Shown: positions 45,555-55,100 of the stretch, piece by piece | How positions within the stretch are numbered: position 1 is the stretch's first letter | How the letters are laid out: each line of letters opens with the position of its first letter | Source: Bagarius yarrelli | Lineage: Eukaryota > Chordata > Actinopteri > Siluriformes > Sisoridae | Length of the DNA: 64,000 nt | Direction of reading: 5' to 3' | Assembly: GCA_005784505.1 (NCBI GenBank) | Contig: VCAZ01000001.1 | Location: 6,655,597-6,719,596 of the forward strand | Translations under genes and position numbers: made by a program | The notes under the pieces: generated by a model | What the model saw: only the letters and a program-made list of their open reading frames with translations | What the model was told of the DNA's origin: nothing | Database searches by the model: none

Positions 45555-46172
45555 TAAATGTTTACGCAGTCGCTCCCTTATTTCGACTTCAGCAATCTAA
45601 CTCTTCAAACGCATGCACGTGTAACGATACACACTCCCACTATGCTAATTGACCCCGAATGCCGAACCGCTGCCATAAGAGCTGCTTTACGCCTTAGTTC
45701 CCATAGTAACCGGATGCTGCTCAATTTCTTTATTAAATGACCTTTTTAAATATAACCAGTCTCTACAAACACATACACAAATAAATATCATAAAGCAATG
45801 TTTTATCATTAAGCTTCTAGTGCAAAAGAAGAATTTGGCTTCAGAATTATGTTAGAAGTTTCTCTGTCGGTTCCTCCGTTAACGCATCCGGTCACCACTT
45901 TTAAATCCAGCTGGTCACAGATGAAAGTATTTCTGGCACTGTTTTTCAGAAACTAACTGCATTTTTTTATTTGTTTAATGCTTCGCTATAATATAAATAT
46001 TTATCCTTAGGCTTCTGTGATGCAAGATGTGAAATCATCTATATGCAACTTGATTTAAACATATTGCATGTGTGTGTGTGTGTGTGTGTGTGTGGGATGG
46101 TTTTTCTTCCAGATCTGTGGGATGATGTTTACTTGTTGCTTGCACAGACGGATAAAGCTCGACCCGTACTGA
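27753..46172 (+). CDS. tspan11: Tetraspanin, TSPAN11-like (CD151 subgroup), canonical form
   Basis: Coding exons 27753-27839, 31681-31872, 35071-35145, 35607-35711, 36537-36695, 37657-37743 and 46113-46172 total 765 bases, 254 residues plus TGA; human TSPAN11 is about 253. All introns are phase 0, as in CD151/TSPAN11. The N terminus YKDEQDDW with CLKYLLFIFNFLFW fits TSPAN11 better than CD151. Four membrane spans lie near residues 18-40, 58-82, 94-116 and 223-246. The large extracellular loop has CCG (156-158), PDSCC (182-186), RCG (Cys193) and GGC (Cys209): six cysteines, the CD151-group pattern. The C terminus is ICGMMFTCCLHRRIKLDPY, with a CC pair typical of palmitoylation. Tetraspanins organise integrins and other receptors in plasma-membrane microdomains. 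The start at 27753 has A at -3 and G at +4. Nothing looks broken. Confidence 0.93.
27990..28160 (+). mobile_element. tRNA-headed SINE in tspan11 intron 1
   Basis: gtggttaaggtgttggaact head, gggttcgattcccagcacca, gagcaaggtccttaaacc and cagtcgctctggataag. Confidence 0.8.
28709..28892 (-). mobile_element. tRNA-headed SINE in tspan11 intron 1
   Basis: The inverted tail, middle and head are all present, ending agcagtccaacaccttaacc on plus. Confidence 0.8.
28895..29180 (-). mobile_element. Long SINE-like repeat, 'GCACGGTGG' type, inverted
   Basis: Adjoins the preceding SINE. On plus, ttctatacccgcttattatc opens it, acatgtttttggactgtggg lies in the middle, and ggccttcttgctgtgaggca closes it. Confidence 0.75.
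29490..29655 (-). mobile_element. tRNA-headed SINE in tspan11 intron 1
   Basis: gtagacacccttatccagag tail through cttaagcac head on plus. Confidence 0.8.
30455..30577 (-). mobile_element. Degenerate SINE head
   Basis: aacttggtggtactgg and caactaacagtccaacacct on plus. Confidence 0.55.
31035..31240. repeat. Dispersed repeat shared with 50962-51195
   Basis: Both loci share aacagctcaatactag or aacagcttaatactag, then agaaaaaaactattt-like A-rich DNA and gtctttgaacgtctcttgaa or gtcttcaatcgtctcgtgaa. The element class is unknown. Confidence 0.5.
31275..31485 (+). mobile_element. tRNA-headed SINE just upstream of tspan11 exon 2
   Basis: gtgttggactgccaaccaga, gggtttgattcccagcacca, gagcaaggcccttaaccacc, then an AT-expanded tail with gctttggataagggcatctg. 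Confidence 0.75.
31681..31872 (+). CDS. tspan11: tspan11 coding exon 2, TM1 end to TM2
   Basis: Encodes residues 30-93, MGGGVVMGVGIWTLIDKGHY to VMVTGFLGCC and REQRSLLST. It holds the small extracellular loop and TM2 with its membrane-proximal CC. The acceptor is cttttag and the donor gtaatt. Confidence 0.94.
31873..35070. other. tspan11 intron 2
   Basis: Holds several (TG)/(AC) tracts (32200-32220, 32327-32360, 32490-32520), a SINE tail fragment at about 33335-33380, and unique or old-repeat DNA from 32.7 to 34.7 kb that I could not assign. No exon was seen. Confidence 0.5.
35071..35145 (+). CDS. tspan11: tspan11 coding exon 3, TM3
   Basis: Encodes 25 residues, YFSCLLVIFLIELVAGVLAY then VYYQR, matching CD151/TSPAN11 TM3. 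The acceptor is cctgcag and the donor gtgagg. Its single short exon is not seen as an ORF. Confidence 0.94.
35231..35530 (+). mobile_element. MITE copy 1 flanking tspan11 exon 4
   Basis: Starts TTAGGGATGCACAGTAT, then agatagataaattatca, gtcatctttttattgct and ctagatctaataag. The right end is missing. It is homologous to 35805-36440. Confidence 0.55.
35607..35711 (+). CDS. tspan11: tspan11 coding exon 4, large loop helix A/B
   Basis: Encodes residues 119-153, LSEELKQHLSKTMTDNYAQP then GKEAITKAVDRLQQD. Two homologous MITE copies lie on either side in the flanking introns. Confidence 0.94.
35805..36440 (+). mobile_element. MITE copy 2 flanking tspan11 exon 4
   Basis: Shares cagacagataaattatca, tgtcattttttattgct and atagatctgataaatatgc with copy 1. 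It ends ATATTGTGCATCCCTGG, inverted to the left end of copy 1. Confidence 0.55.
35964..36110. repeat. 30-bp minisatellite inside the MITE
   Basis: About 4.5 units of cagtgtttccaaattgggt plus ggtttcctgcc with point differences. A related single segment occurs inverted near 58880-58920. Confidence 0.75.
36537..36695 (+). CDS. tspan11: tspan11 coding exon 5, CCG to PDSCC of the large loop
   Basis: Encodes residues 154-206, FKCCGSNNSLDWQQS through VVPDSCCKTVTYRCGRRD and HPSNIYKVE. The RRD sits where CD151 has the integrin-contacting QRD. Confidence 0.95.
37657..37743 (+). CDS. tspan11: tspan11 coding exon 6, last loop Cys and TM4 start
   Basis: Encodes residues 207-235, GGCITKLEQFLADHLLIIG then AVGIGVACLQ. 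It ends in phase 0 before gtaacg and can join either of two downstream last exons. Confidence 0.94.
37871..37940. repeat. (CTAT)n microsatellite
   Basis: About 17 uninterrupted units in tspan11 intron 6. Confidence 0.9.
39068..39784. mobile_element. hAT-type MITE with near-perfect 8-bp target duplication
   Basis: Left end TAGGGCTGGGCGATAT; inverted right end TAGGGCTGGGCTGATA. The flanks gagcaaac (39060-39067) and gaacaaac (39785-39792) differ at one base, as expected of an aged 8-bp hAT duplication. At 717 bp it has no transposase frame. Confidence 0.85.
40247..41664 (+). mobile_element. Dead Tc1-like transposon
   Basis: The inverted ends each carry actaacacaaagtagcacat or its complement and run over 100 bases. 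The right end closes ttcaaggcactgta; the left outer end is eroded. Fragments read QFATSHVGDTANMWKKVLWS, TAT-free RATMEWFGSK-like pieces and WPSQSPDLNPIEHLWQD, the last being the conserved DPNPIE-like box of Tc1 transposases. Frameshifts and stops are many. Confidence 0.85.
42258..42335 (+). CDS. tspan11: Candidate alternative last exon of tspan11 (acidic tail)
   Basis: A long pyrimidine-rich tract and ctgtag at 42257 lead into an open phase-0 segment: LAGALLTACFIYLLY, then KEEEEDFSDV, then TGA at 42333-42335. Joined to exon 6 it completes TM4 and gives a 260-residue protein. It lacks the CC pair of the canonical tail and ends S-D-V, a class I PDZ-ligand-like C terminus. That it is spliced is inference: acceptor quality, frame and hydrophobicity fit. 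I know of no such isoform, and chance remains possible. Confidence 0.55.
   Translation, partial: LAGALLTACFIYLLYKEEEEDFSDV
42988..43038. repeat. (GATA)n microsatellite
   Basis: About 12 units, following an AT/GA-rich stretch. Confidence 0.9.
43050..43150. mobile_element. Tc1-related MITE end fragment
   Basis: tatatgtggacacctaacca then acaaccacatgtgg resembles the outer part of the ACACTATATTGCC family. Confidence 0.5.
43167..43432. mobile_element. Inverted-repeat MITE, 'GTTTACCCAAAAAT' type
   Basis: Left atagtttacccaaaaattaa and ggtgttgttccaaaccc are mirrored at the right by gtttggaacaacaccagg and tttttgggtgaactgtg. The element family is common in ostariophysan genomes. Confidence 0.75.
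44779..45190 (-). mobile_element. Solo LTR with perfect 5-bp target duplication
   Basis: The 412-bp segment starts TGTAA and ends TTACA, and is flanked by tagcc at 44774-44778 and again at 45191-45195. On the minus strand an aataaa lies near the end, as in an LTR R/U5 region. No internal retroelement genes remain, so it is a solo LTR of an unassigned LTR retrotransposon. Confidence 0.8.
45479..45549. repeat. (AT)n microsatellite
   Basis: About 34 AT units, upstream of the canonical tspan11 last exon. Confidence 0.9.
46068..46094. repeat. (TG)n tract before the tspan11 last exon
   Basis: About 13 TG units end 18 bases before the acceptor AG, between any branch point and the pyrimidine tract. 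Confidence 0.9.
46113..46172 (+). CDS. tspan11: tspan11 canonical last coding exon
   Basis: After tttcttccag the exon reads ICGMMFTCCLHRRIKLDPY and TGA. This matches the C-terminal exon of vertebrate TSPAN11/CD151 (GM..TCCL, then a basic tail ending in Tyr). It lies 8.4 kb past exon 6, just downstream of a (TG)n tract. Confidence 0.88.
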   Translation: MCGMMFTCCLHRRIKLDPY

Positions 46173-48660
46173 CCGATCAGCAGGAGCTCTACGGTTGCCT
46201 TCGACTGCTTGCTGCCAGTTCACACCCTTGTTTTAACATTCCTTCCTTTTCTTCTGCTATAATGCATGAATGTGTTCTTTCTTATATAAATAGGTCTTAT
46301 ATTTTCTTCTAACCTTCTATGAATATATTTATTTCCAAGAATTTCGCCTTTGTGATGTATGACTCTCGGCAAGAATGAATGCCGCTATTCTTATAATGGT
46401 GTCCTAAATATGCACATGGAGGCTTTTTATTTAATCTTAAAAAGAAAAGAGTAGGAATCTATTTTTTTTCTCGATGAGCACTGAATATGTTTCTATCTAT
46501 AACCAGACGAAGCTGCTATCCTTATGCAGCTAATGTACATTTTGTATAAAGGTCATGTGACGGAGTCACATTGGATATGTTTCAAGAACACTGAGAACCC
46601 GAGATCTAATAAGATGCTAAAAATAACAGGGGTTTTGGGATTGTGAAATATTTATAAATCACTTTACGACCCATTGCATAAAAATTAACCTGATATCATT
46701 TTTTTTCTAATTTTGTAATGTTGTTATAACTTGGTAATAATATGATTACTAACTCAAGCCACAGCTGGCTGTATGTCTTCTGGAAAATGTTTCCATCAGC
46801 TTAACAGCTCATTCCACTTGGCAGAACTGCTCAAATTTGATGAAAATAATGGTGACTGTACATTTTGAATCCTGGCCATGAATAACACTGATAAGATTGA
46901 GGTCAGGACTTTGATTTAAAAAGACATTTTAAGACATTTAGGGATTTTTTTTGTTGTTGTACTTTGGTGCATCGTCATCTGTATGTTGCATCTCTGCATT
47001 TCAGTCTTATATCAGTCTTTCTTGCCTTCAGCACTTCCTTGTACACTGATTATGTTACCATCACTATGCTTTCCAGCAACAACACTATTAGTTATAGACT
47101 ACATAGACAAAAGTATAATGACTCTTAACTATACATCTATATGTATGTTCCAGATTCCATATATATTCCAGATTTGGTCTGACTTAAACTCTTTTTTTTT
47201 AACTTTTACACTTCTGAAAATGTGAGGATTTTCCCATTTTGCCACAATAATATGATTGAAATCAGTCACTAGAGTTCAGCACAGGAGGACTGGAGTGTTG
47301 TTAGTGTTTTAGTTCTTCCTAAAGGTTAAGGTTAGGACTGTGTACAAAGCTTTCAAGTTCTTTGACACCAACCAGAACACACCATGTCTTTATGGAAATA
47401 GGGGGCTTTGTGCACAGGTTCATTGTCATGCTGAAACAACGTTTGGGCCTTGAAATTCTGCTGAGGGATTAATATAATGCTGCGACATACAAAGACACCT
47501 TATAACACCACCTTGTTATTTGGGAAAGACACCCTTATGTGGATGTGTTGCTAATATGTCCACAAACATTTGCCATTTTGGTGTATTTCTGTCAAAGATA
47601 TAATATGACTGCTATCGAAGCTATTTTATTTACACGTTGCAACACTACACAATGTAGAAAAGCTCAAAAGTGGCACAAGGAATTAAATTAGTTGATAAGT
47701 AAATGAGTTGCAGTCCAAGAAGACATACAGCAACGAGCTCTGATTCAATAATTTTCACTAAGAACATTAATAACATCTGGGATTTCTCTTATCAGTGCAC
47801 ATGTTTTATCATCTCCATTTTAGATACCAGGTTCTCAAAACAAGAGACGTGTTAACCTGCAAGAGTGAACTTATCTTAAACACACAACTGCCTTCGATAA
47901 TAGAGCTTTAGAAAAGGGCTTCATACAGTCTGTGTTAAAGCAGTTGTTAAAGCAAATTTCTGCCACCGCTTAATGTGGTTTCCATAGCAACCGTCATCTC
48001 ATTAAAAAAAGTTAAAATAATGTTATTGGGAAAAGAATACAATCTTTGCTTTATATTCTTAGCAGTTAAGGTTTTATTTAAGGCACTTTGCTTCGATGAG
48101 ATATGTCTCTGCATGGCAGATGTTCGACTGTGCTTCATTTCACTGGTTTAGCTAGACACTACAACACTATATTGTGAAATAATATTATATTTACACTTTT
48201 TGTTGCCTTGATGCCTTTCGAAAACTGTGTGCCTCTTAAACAGAAACGCAAATGAACTTATTTATGCAGATGTAGCAACAACATGTAATATGTACTAGGT
48301 GTGACTACTGATTTGTGTTAATGAAAATAAATTGTTTTGGGGATAAAGCTGCTAAAAAGCTGTTGATGGTAAGGCATTTTTAGGAAAAAAATAGTAATGA
48401 TGATGAGGTCACTAAGTTGTTTAAGGATATGAATGCATCCTGTAATATGAATTTGCTCTTTATTCTGTGTCTAATTTTGTCTCTGGTTTATTTTTTGGGT
48501 TTCTTTTACCTCTTTCAAATATGCTGGTGGATGAATAAGTGAGAATGGGTGTGTGAATTTGTGGTAGGTCTGGCTGTATTCCTAACTAGGGATGCGCTAC
48601 AACTCTAGCCAGGATCTGGAACAGAAAGTGAGTAAACTTTGGCCAGCAGATGGAGACAGA
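46173..48660. other. tspan11 3' UTR and downstream intergenic DNA
   Basis: No exon was recognised. Old Tc1-related repeat pieces occupy 46745-46960 and 47270-47590. Candidate poly(A) signals include aataaa near 48325; none is decisive. Confidence 0.5.
47270..47590 (+). mobile_element. Tc1-related MITE copy
   Basis: gctttgtgcacaggttcatt, gtcatgctgaaacaac and gacatacaaagacacctt with right end tccacaaacatttgcc belong to the ACACTATATTGCC family. Confidence 0.65.
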
Positions 48661-48667
48661 GACTATA

Positions 48668-48727
48668 TTTTCAGAGCTGGTGCGGTTTTTTTTTAAATAT
48701 TACATATATATATATATATATTATATA

Positions 48728-48776
<49 letters not shown>

Positions 48777-48792
48777 GCACCAGCTCTGAAAA
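48668..48792. repeat. Inverted repeat enclosing an (AT)n tract
   Basis: Arms ttttcagagctggtgcgg (48668-48685, then tttt) and aaaacgcaccagctctgaaa (48772-48791, then a) are complementary apart from one extra base, with about 80 bases of AT repeats between. Confidence 0.85.
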
Positions 48793-48879
48793 CAGCTGAT
48801 ATATATATATAGGTTGATAAGTAAATATATAGATAGATAGATACATAGATATAGATAGGGTCTGTTTCATGGCTAATTG

Positions 48880-49012
48880 CTTGAGCTTCGATTCCCAGCA
48901 CCACCAAGTTGCCACTGCAGGTCCCCCTGAGTAAGGCTCTTAATCCCAATTGCTTAGATGTATAAAAAAAGAGATAAATGTAGGTTGCTCTGGATAAGGG
49001 CGTATAATGAAA
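48880..49012 (+). mobile_element. SINE lacking its 5' head
   Basis: gcttcgattcccagcaccac, then aggctcttaatcccaattg and ggttgctctggataagggcg. Confidence 0.7.
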
Positions 49013-49540
49013 AAAATAAAAAAATGTCTAATAAAAAAAAAATCGATTCTAGTTCTGCACCAACACATTTTTATGAAACACATTAATCCTTATTTTTTAT
49101 AACAGCTGCTTTAAAGACATATAGTTTTTTGGTTTGTCTGAATGTGTTCAGTCTATTCTTTTATAGTATTATTTTCTTTATTCCTTTTAGTTTTTAAGCT
49201 CTCACTGCTGATTACCTGTTTCAGGTGTGTTCAGTCAATCATCTGAAGTGGTATCTTTCAAATTCTTCAAAAACTGAACACACACCCTGATAATCAGCAG
49301 TGTGTGGAGCAGAGGGAGCTAAAAACAAAAGGAATAAAGTAACTCGAGGAACATGGAGTACTTAGTCCTGTCTGTAAAAATGCTTTTAAAGTATTGTCCC
49401 TCGTCAGTCTTTTCTAAAAATTAATTCCTTTATGTTTTCAAGATGGAGGGATTTGTACTTGCTTTATAACTTATTAAAACTGATTAAATTAAAAATTGGC
49501 GTTCTTAAAAAAATTAATCAAATGAATATTTAAAAAGGGG

Positions 49541-49900
49541 GAAGCATGGTGGTTTAGTGGTTAGCACTGTTGCATCACAGCAATAAGGCCTGGGATTGAT
49601 TCCCATGCAGGGGTCTTGCTTGTTTTTGCATGTTCTCTCTGTGCTTGAGTGGGTTTAATCCGGGTTACTCCGGTTTCCTCCCACAATCCAAAAACATGTA
49701 TGTTGAGTTAATTGCTGATTCTAATTTGCCCATAGGAGTGAGTGTGAGTGTGTGTGTGTGGCCCTGTGATAGACTGCTGACCTGTCCAGGGTGTACTCTC
49801 CTGCCTTTCACCCTTACAGAGACAGCTGGGATAGACTCCAGCAGATCCTCGTGACCCCGAATTAGGAAATAATAAGCGGGTAATGAAGATGAATGAATGA
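49541..49900 (+). mobile_element. Long SINE-like repeat, 'GCACGGTGG' type
   Basis: gaagcatggtggtttagtgg, gttgcatcacagcaataagg, tccaaaaacatgtatgttga, ccctgtgatagactgctgac, then gataatgaatg-like tail. Confidence 0.75.
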
Positions 49901-50961
49901 ATATTCATAAATAATAGAAACTAAGAGACTAATAAAAAGGCAACTGTTTTGGAACATATAGCGTTAACTTTAAATTTATAAAAAAAATAATCATTGTCAA
50001 TTATCATGGTATTAAAAAAATGATAAAAACAATAATACCTTCTGTAGGTAATAATACATCTCATTATACTGTCGCTGATTATTTTTCTATAACAAAATGC
50101 TTAAATTTATTCATTTTATTCATTTTGTAATGCGAAAAGGAGTCAAACTACATCCCACCCCAAACTATCTTTAACCAGCGATTATAGCATAGGTGTCATT
50201 TCTTTCTACCGATAATGCAGACAGGAAGTTCTGCGTTTGTAAAGCCATGCAGAAATACTGTGCCATGTTCCTCAGCAAAACTTTCAGCAATGTTATTTTT
50301 GCAAGACATTGTTTCAGAAAGAATTCTAAGCTCGGTAGGATGGAGGCTGTTAGGATTTATTCTCTTTTTTCTGTCCTTTAAATCACATGGTTTTTTTTTT
50401 CTTCAAACATACATTAATATACTGTACATCAGGTCATAGATCAGACTTTCATAGGGCTGAAAGGGCGACCAGGCTCCTGTAACACATACTCGACGAGCCC
50501 TGACCACAGCCCTGCGTTATACCCTGCTGTAAATGTGCCAGACAGATTTAGGATGGGGATCAAAGCGTGAAAAATATTGCCCTGGAGATAGTAAAGGCTC
50601 AGCATGTGAGAAGACCCAGAGCCAGACTCGGTCATTGCAGCAGCATAAATCTGCCCCGGTATTGCTGTCAACATGTGGAAATGTGTCAGAAACATGCAGG
50701 CCCTCGGAGAGATCAAGTACTCCAGATGTTGGTTTCCCTGGTCGGTCCTGTTCAAAAGTCTGCCTAACATCGTCCTCGAGTGACTCGACAAAGTAACATG
50801 GAGTGAAATTGAGTTTAAACAGAGTTATTCATTCAAAAGTGCAATTTTATTAGACTCTACTGTATTAAACGAAGTGTATTTGAAAAAAAGATCACCGTGC
50901 TTAAAGTAGCAAGTGAACACATCATCATGTGTTTTTTTAAAAAAAGAGTTTTAAACATTTA

Positions 50962-51195
50962 CATTTACAGCATTTAGCAGATGCTCTTGTCCAGAGGGAC
51001 ATAAAAAAGTGCTTTGAGTCACATCATTGAACAGCTTAATACTAGAACAATAGATCACAATTCATAGCGTAACAACCAAACAACCAAAAACTGTTGAAGA
51101 AGCAGCATGAATACTTTAGTTTTGTTGTCAAGTGATAGGTATTTTAGAAAGTGGTGGGTCTTCAATCGTCTCGTGAAGACAGCAGATCACCAAAG
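50962..51195. repeat. Dispersed repeat shared with 31035-31240
   Basis: Begins like a SINE tail (gcagatgctcttgtccagag) and continues aacagcttaatactagaaca to gtcttcaatcgtctcgtgaa. Confidence 0.5.
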
Positions 51196-51507
51196 ACAAG
51201 CTTATTAACCGAAATGCCCTTTTTTAAAATTATTTTTTTATTTTTTTAAATATATTTAATTCTAAAAAGGAGCTTTGAGCACAGTAGATTTGGACTTTGG
51301 TCTCATCTGTCTGTCCTTGTACAAATCTTTTTGGACATGTTGTCAGTCATATAATGTAACAAGCAAAATCATATAAAATCTTAGGGAAAAAAATTCCTTG
51401 AAGGTATTAATAACAAATTTAAATAGTGAGAAAGTTAATGATGAAAAAAAAAAGCTAAAGTATGACTGCAGAAATGATGTGTTGCATCAAAAAAGATATA
51501 TATATAT

Positions 51508-51522
51508 TAAAGAGAGAGATAA

Positions 51523-51565
<43 letters not shown>

Positions 51566-51600
51566 ACGAGAGAGAGCACACTATATTAATAGATCCTCAA
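51508..51600. repeat. (GATA)n/(GAGA)n microsatellite
   Basis: Followed by acactatattaatagatcct-like flank, nearly the same flank as the array at 59051-59275. Confidence 0.85.
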
Positions 51601-52160
51601 AAAAAAAGTGCAAAAGGATGGACGTATTATTGCTCAAATGCTTTCTCATTTCACTCCGCTTTCCTCCCACAGTCCAAAAACATGTATCTTAGGTCTTATT
51701 TCACACTTTCAGCTGACCTTGGAAAGACGACTAGAATTTCTTGCCCTGATCTTCTATCACATAATTAAAGACTGAATGTAAACAAACAGGACTGACTTGA
51801 GTGTAACAGGTGTTGCGCTACAGTAGTGGAGCCACAGTTGTGCGAAGTGACTTAGGGTTACATAATGTATTTTTTCATGCTCTGTTAATCCCCGACTTTA
51901 TTTTTAGACTTAGCAATAACAGTTTGATGAAAATATTCTGACGCTTATTAATTTAAACTCAATCATTGCAATCTAAACATGGCAGACATTTTTCTGGAAT
52001 ATTTTTGGAATAGCAATTACGCCATTAAATACACCATTTTTAAATCAGGAAACACAGAGCACCGAAAACCTGGACTTTCTCTCTGTTTCTTTCATCTCCT
52101 CTCTGCACACTTATATGCACATTTGCACAACCGACACTTAACAATCGATTGGCACAACCA

Positions 52161-55100
52161 TTTATATCTTATACTTTATAGTCATATTTTATACTTTATA
52201 TCTTATACTTTAAAGTCATATTTTATACTATATATTTTATTACTTTATAGTAATATTTTATACTATATATCTTTATACGTTATAGTCATATTTTATACTA
52301 TATATCTTATACTTTATAGTCATATTTTATACTATATATCTTATACGTTATAGTCATATTTATACTATATATCTTATACTTTAAAGTCATTTTTATACTA
52401 ATATCTTATCTTTAAGTCGATTTGTATACATTATTTATACTTTATAGTCATATTTTATACTATATATCTTATACTTTATAGTCATATTTTGTACTTTATA
52501 TCTTAACTTTAAAGTCATATTTTATACTTAATATCTTATACTTTATAGTCATATTTTATACTATAAATCTTATAAAGTCATTTTTATACTATATATTTTT
52601 ACTACATAGTCATATTTTATACTATATCTATGTATCCTATACGTTATAGTCATTTTGTATACTTTATATCTTATACTTTAAAGTCATATTTTATACTAAA
52701 TATCCTATACTTTAAAGTCATATTTTTTTAAACTATATATTTTATACTTTATAGTCATATTTTATACTATATATCTTTATACTTTATAGTCATATTTTAT
52801 ACTTTATATCTTATACTTTAGTCATATTTTATACTATATATCTTATACTTTATAGTCATATTTTATACTTTATATCTTATACTTTAAAGTCATATTTTAT
52901 ACTTATATCTTATACTTTATAGTCATATTTTATACTATATATCTTATAAAGTCATTTTATACTATATATTTATACTTCATAGTCATATTTTTATACTATG
53001 TATCATATTTATACTATTATAGTATCATAGTTATAGTCATATTTTATACTTTATAGTCATATTCTATTCTATACATTATATTTTATACTTTATAGTTATT
53101 TTATACTATATATCTTATACTTTATAGTCATATTTTATACTTATATCTATACTTTAGTCATATTTATACTTAATATCTTATACTTCATAGTCATATTTTA
53201 TACTATATATCTTATACTTTATAGTCATATTTTATACTATATATTTTATACTCTCGTAGTCATATTTTATAATATATATCTTATACGTTATAGTCATATT
53301 TTTATACTATATAATTTATACTTTATAGTCATATTTTAATACTAAATATCCTATACTTTAAAGTCATATTTTTTATACTTTATATCTTATACTTTAAAGT
53401 CATATTTTATACTATATATCCTATACTTTAAAGTCATATTTTATACTATATATTTTATACTTTATAGTCATATTTTATACTATATATCTTATACTTTATA
53501 GTCATATTTTATATACTTTATATCTTATACTTTAGTCATATTTTATACTTATATAGCTCATACTTCAATCATATGTTTATACTATGTATCCTATACTTTA
53601 TAGTCATATTTTATACTTTATAGTCATATTCTATACATATTCTATTTTATACTTTATAGTTATATTTTATACTTATACTATATATCTTATACTTTATAGT
53701 CATATTTTATAACTTTATATCTTATACTTTAGTCATATTTTATACTTAATATCTTATACTTCATAGTCATATTTTATACTATGTACCTATACGTTATAGT
53801 CAATTTTTATACTTTATAGTCATATTTTATACATTAATTTTTATACTTTATAGTCATATTTTTTATACTATATTATCTTATACGTTTATAGTCATATATT
53901 TTATACTATATATTTTATATTTACTTCGTAGTCATATTTTATAATATATATCTTATACGTTATAGTCATATTTTTTATACTATATAATTTATACTTTATT
54001 TAGTCATATTTTATACTATATATCTTATACTTAAGTCATATTTATACTATTATATCTTTTATACTTTATAGTCCATATTTTTTAAACTTTATATCTTATA
54101 CTTTATAAAGTCATATTTTATACTATACATCTTATATGTTAAAGTCATAGTCATATTTTCTATACTATATAGTCTTTTATGACTACTTTATAGTCATTTT
54201 TTATACTTTATATCTTATACTTTATAGTCATATTTTATATATATATCTCTTATAAGTTTTATAGTCATATTTTTAATAATATAATTTATACTTTATAGTC
54301 ATATTTATATACCATATATCTATATACTTTATAGTCCCTATATTTATATTTATACTATATATATTTTTACGTTATTTACATAGTCATATTTATACTTATA
54401 TCTATTATATTATATACTTTATCTTTTTATAGTCATATTTTATACTATATATACTTTATACTTTATAGTATTTTATACTATATATTTATAGTCTTTTATA
54501 AGTCCATATTTTATACTATGTATCCTATACGTTATAGTCATATTTTATACTTATAGTCATATTTTATACATTAAATTTTATACTTTATAGTCATATTTTA
54601 TACTATATATCTTATACTTTATAGTCATATTTTATACTATATATTTTATACTTCGTATCATATTTTATACTATATATCTTATACGTTATAGTCATATTTT
54701 ATACTATATAATTTATACTTTATAGTCATATTTTATATTATATTTTATGTTTTATAGTCATATTTTTTTTACTTTCTTATATCTTATACGTTCATTATAG
54801 TCATATTTTATAATATATATCTTATACGTTATATAGTCATATTTTATACTATTTATACTTTATATCATTTTATACTATATATTTTATACTTATAGTCATA
54901 TTTATACTTATATCTTTATTTAGTCATTTTAGTTATATTTGATCGTCATATTTTTATACGTTACTCTTATAAATCGTTAAAGTCATATTTTTATACTATA
55001 CATCTTTATAATTTATACTTTAAAGTCATATTTTATACTGATACAGCTTTTATACTTTATAGTCATATTTATACTATACATCTTATACTTTAAACGTCAT

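Larger units (their letters stand above)
49905..51978. other. Intergenic DNA with an unassigned GC-richer island
   Basis: 50440-50800 is richer in GC and open for over 80 codons on both strands (plus 50533-50796, minus 50791-50441), but neither product is recognisable and no splice pair is evident. The dispersed repeat 50962-51195 and a (GATA)n at 51518-51555 follow. Confidence 0.4.

Noticed and set aside
27753..46172. Calling the tetraspanin CD151 or TSPAN9
   Set aside because: TSPAN9 differs throughout. CD151 shares the loop, but the N terminus YKDEQDDW and the TM1 sequence fit TSPAN11 better.
46043..46312. Plus-strand frame of 89 codons over the tspan11 last exon
   Set aside because: It starts in the TG microsatellite and is out of frame with the ICGMMFTCC exon; the tetraspanin reading explains the segment.
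51979..52353. A 124-codon open frame entering the AT minisatellite
   Set aside because: Most of the frame is translated repeat units (ILYSHILYYIS-like). The frames at 55713-55925 and 56137-56346 are the same artefact.
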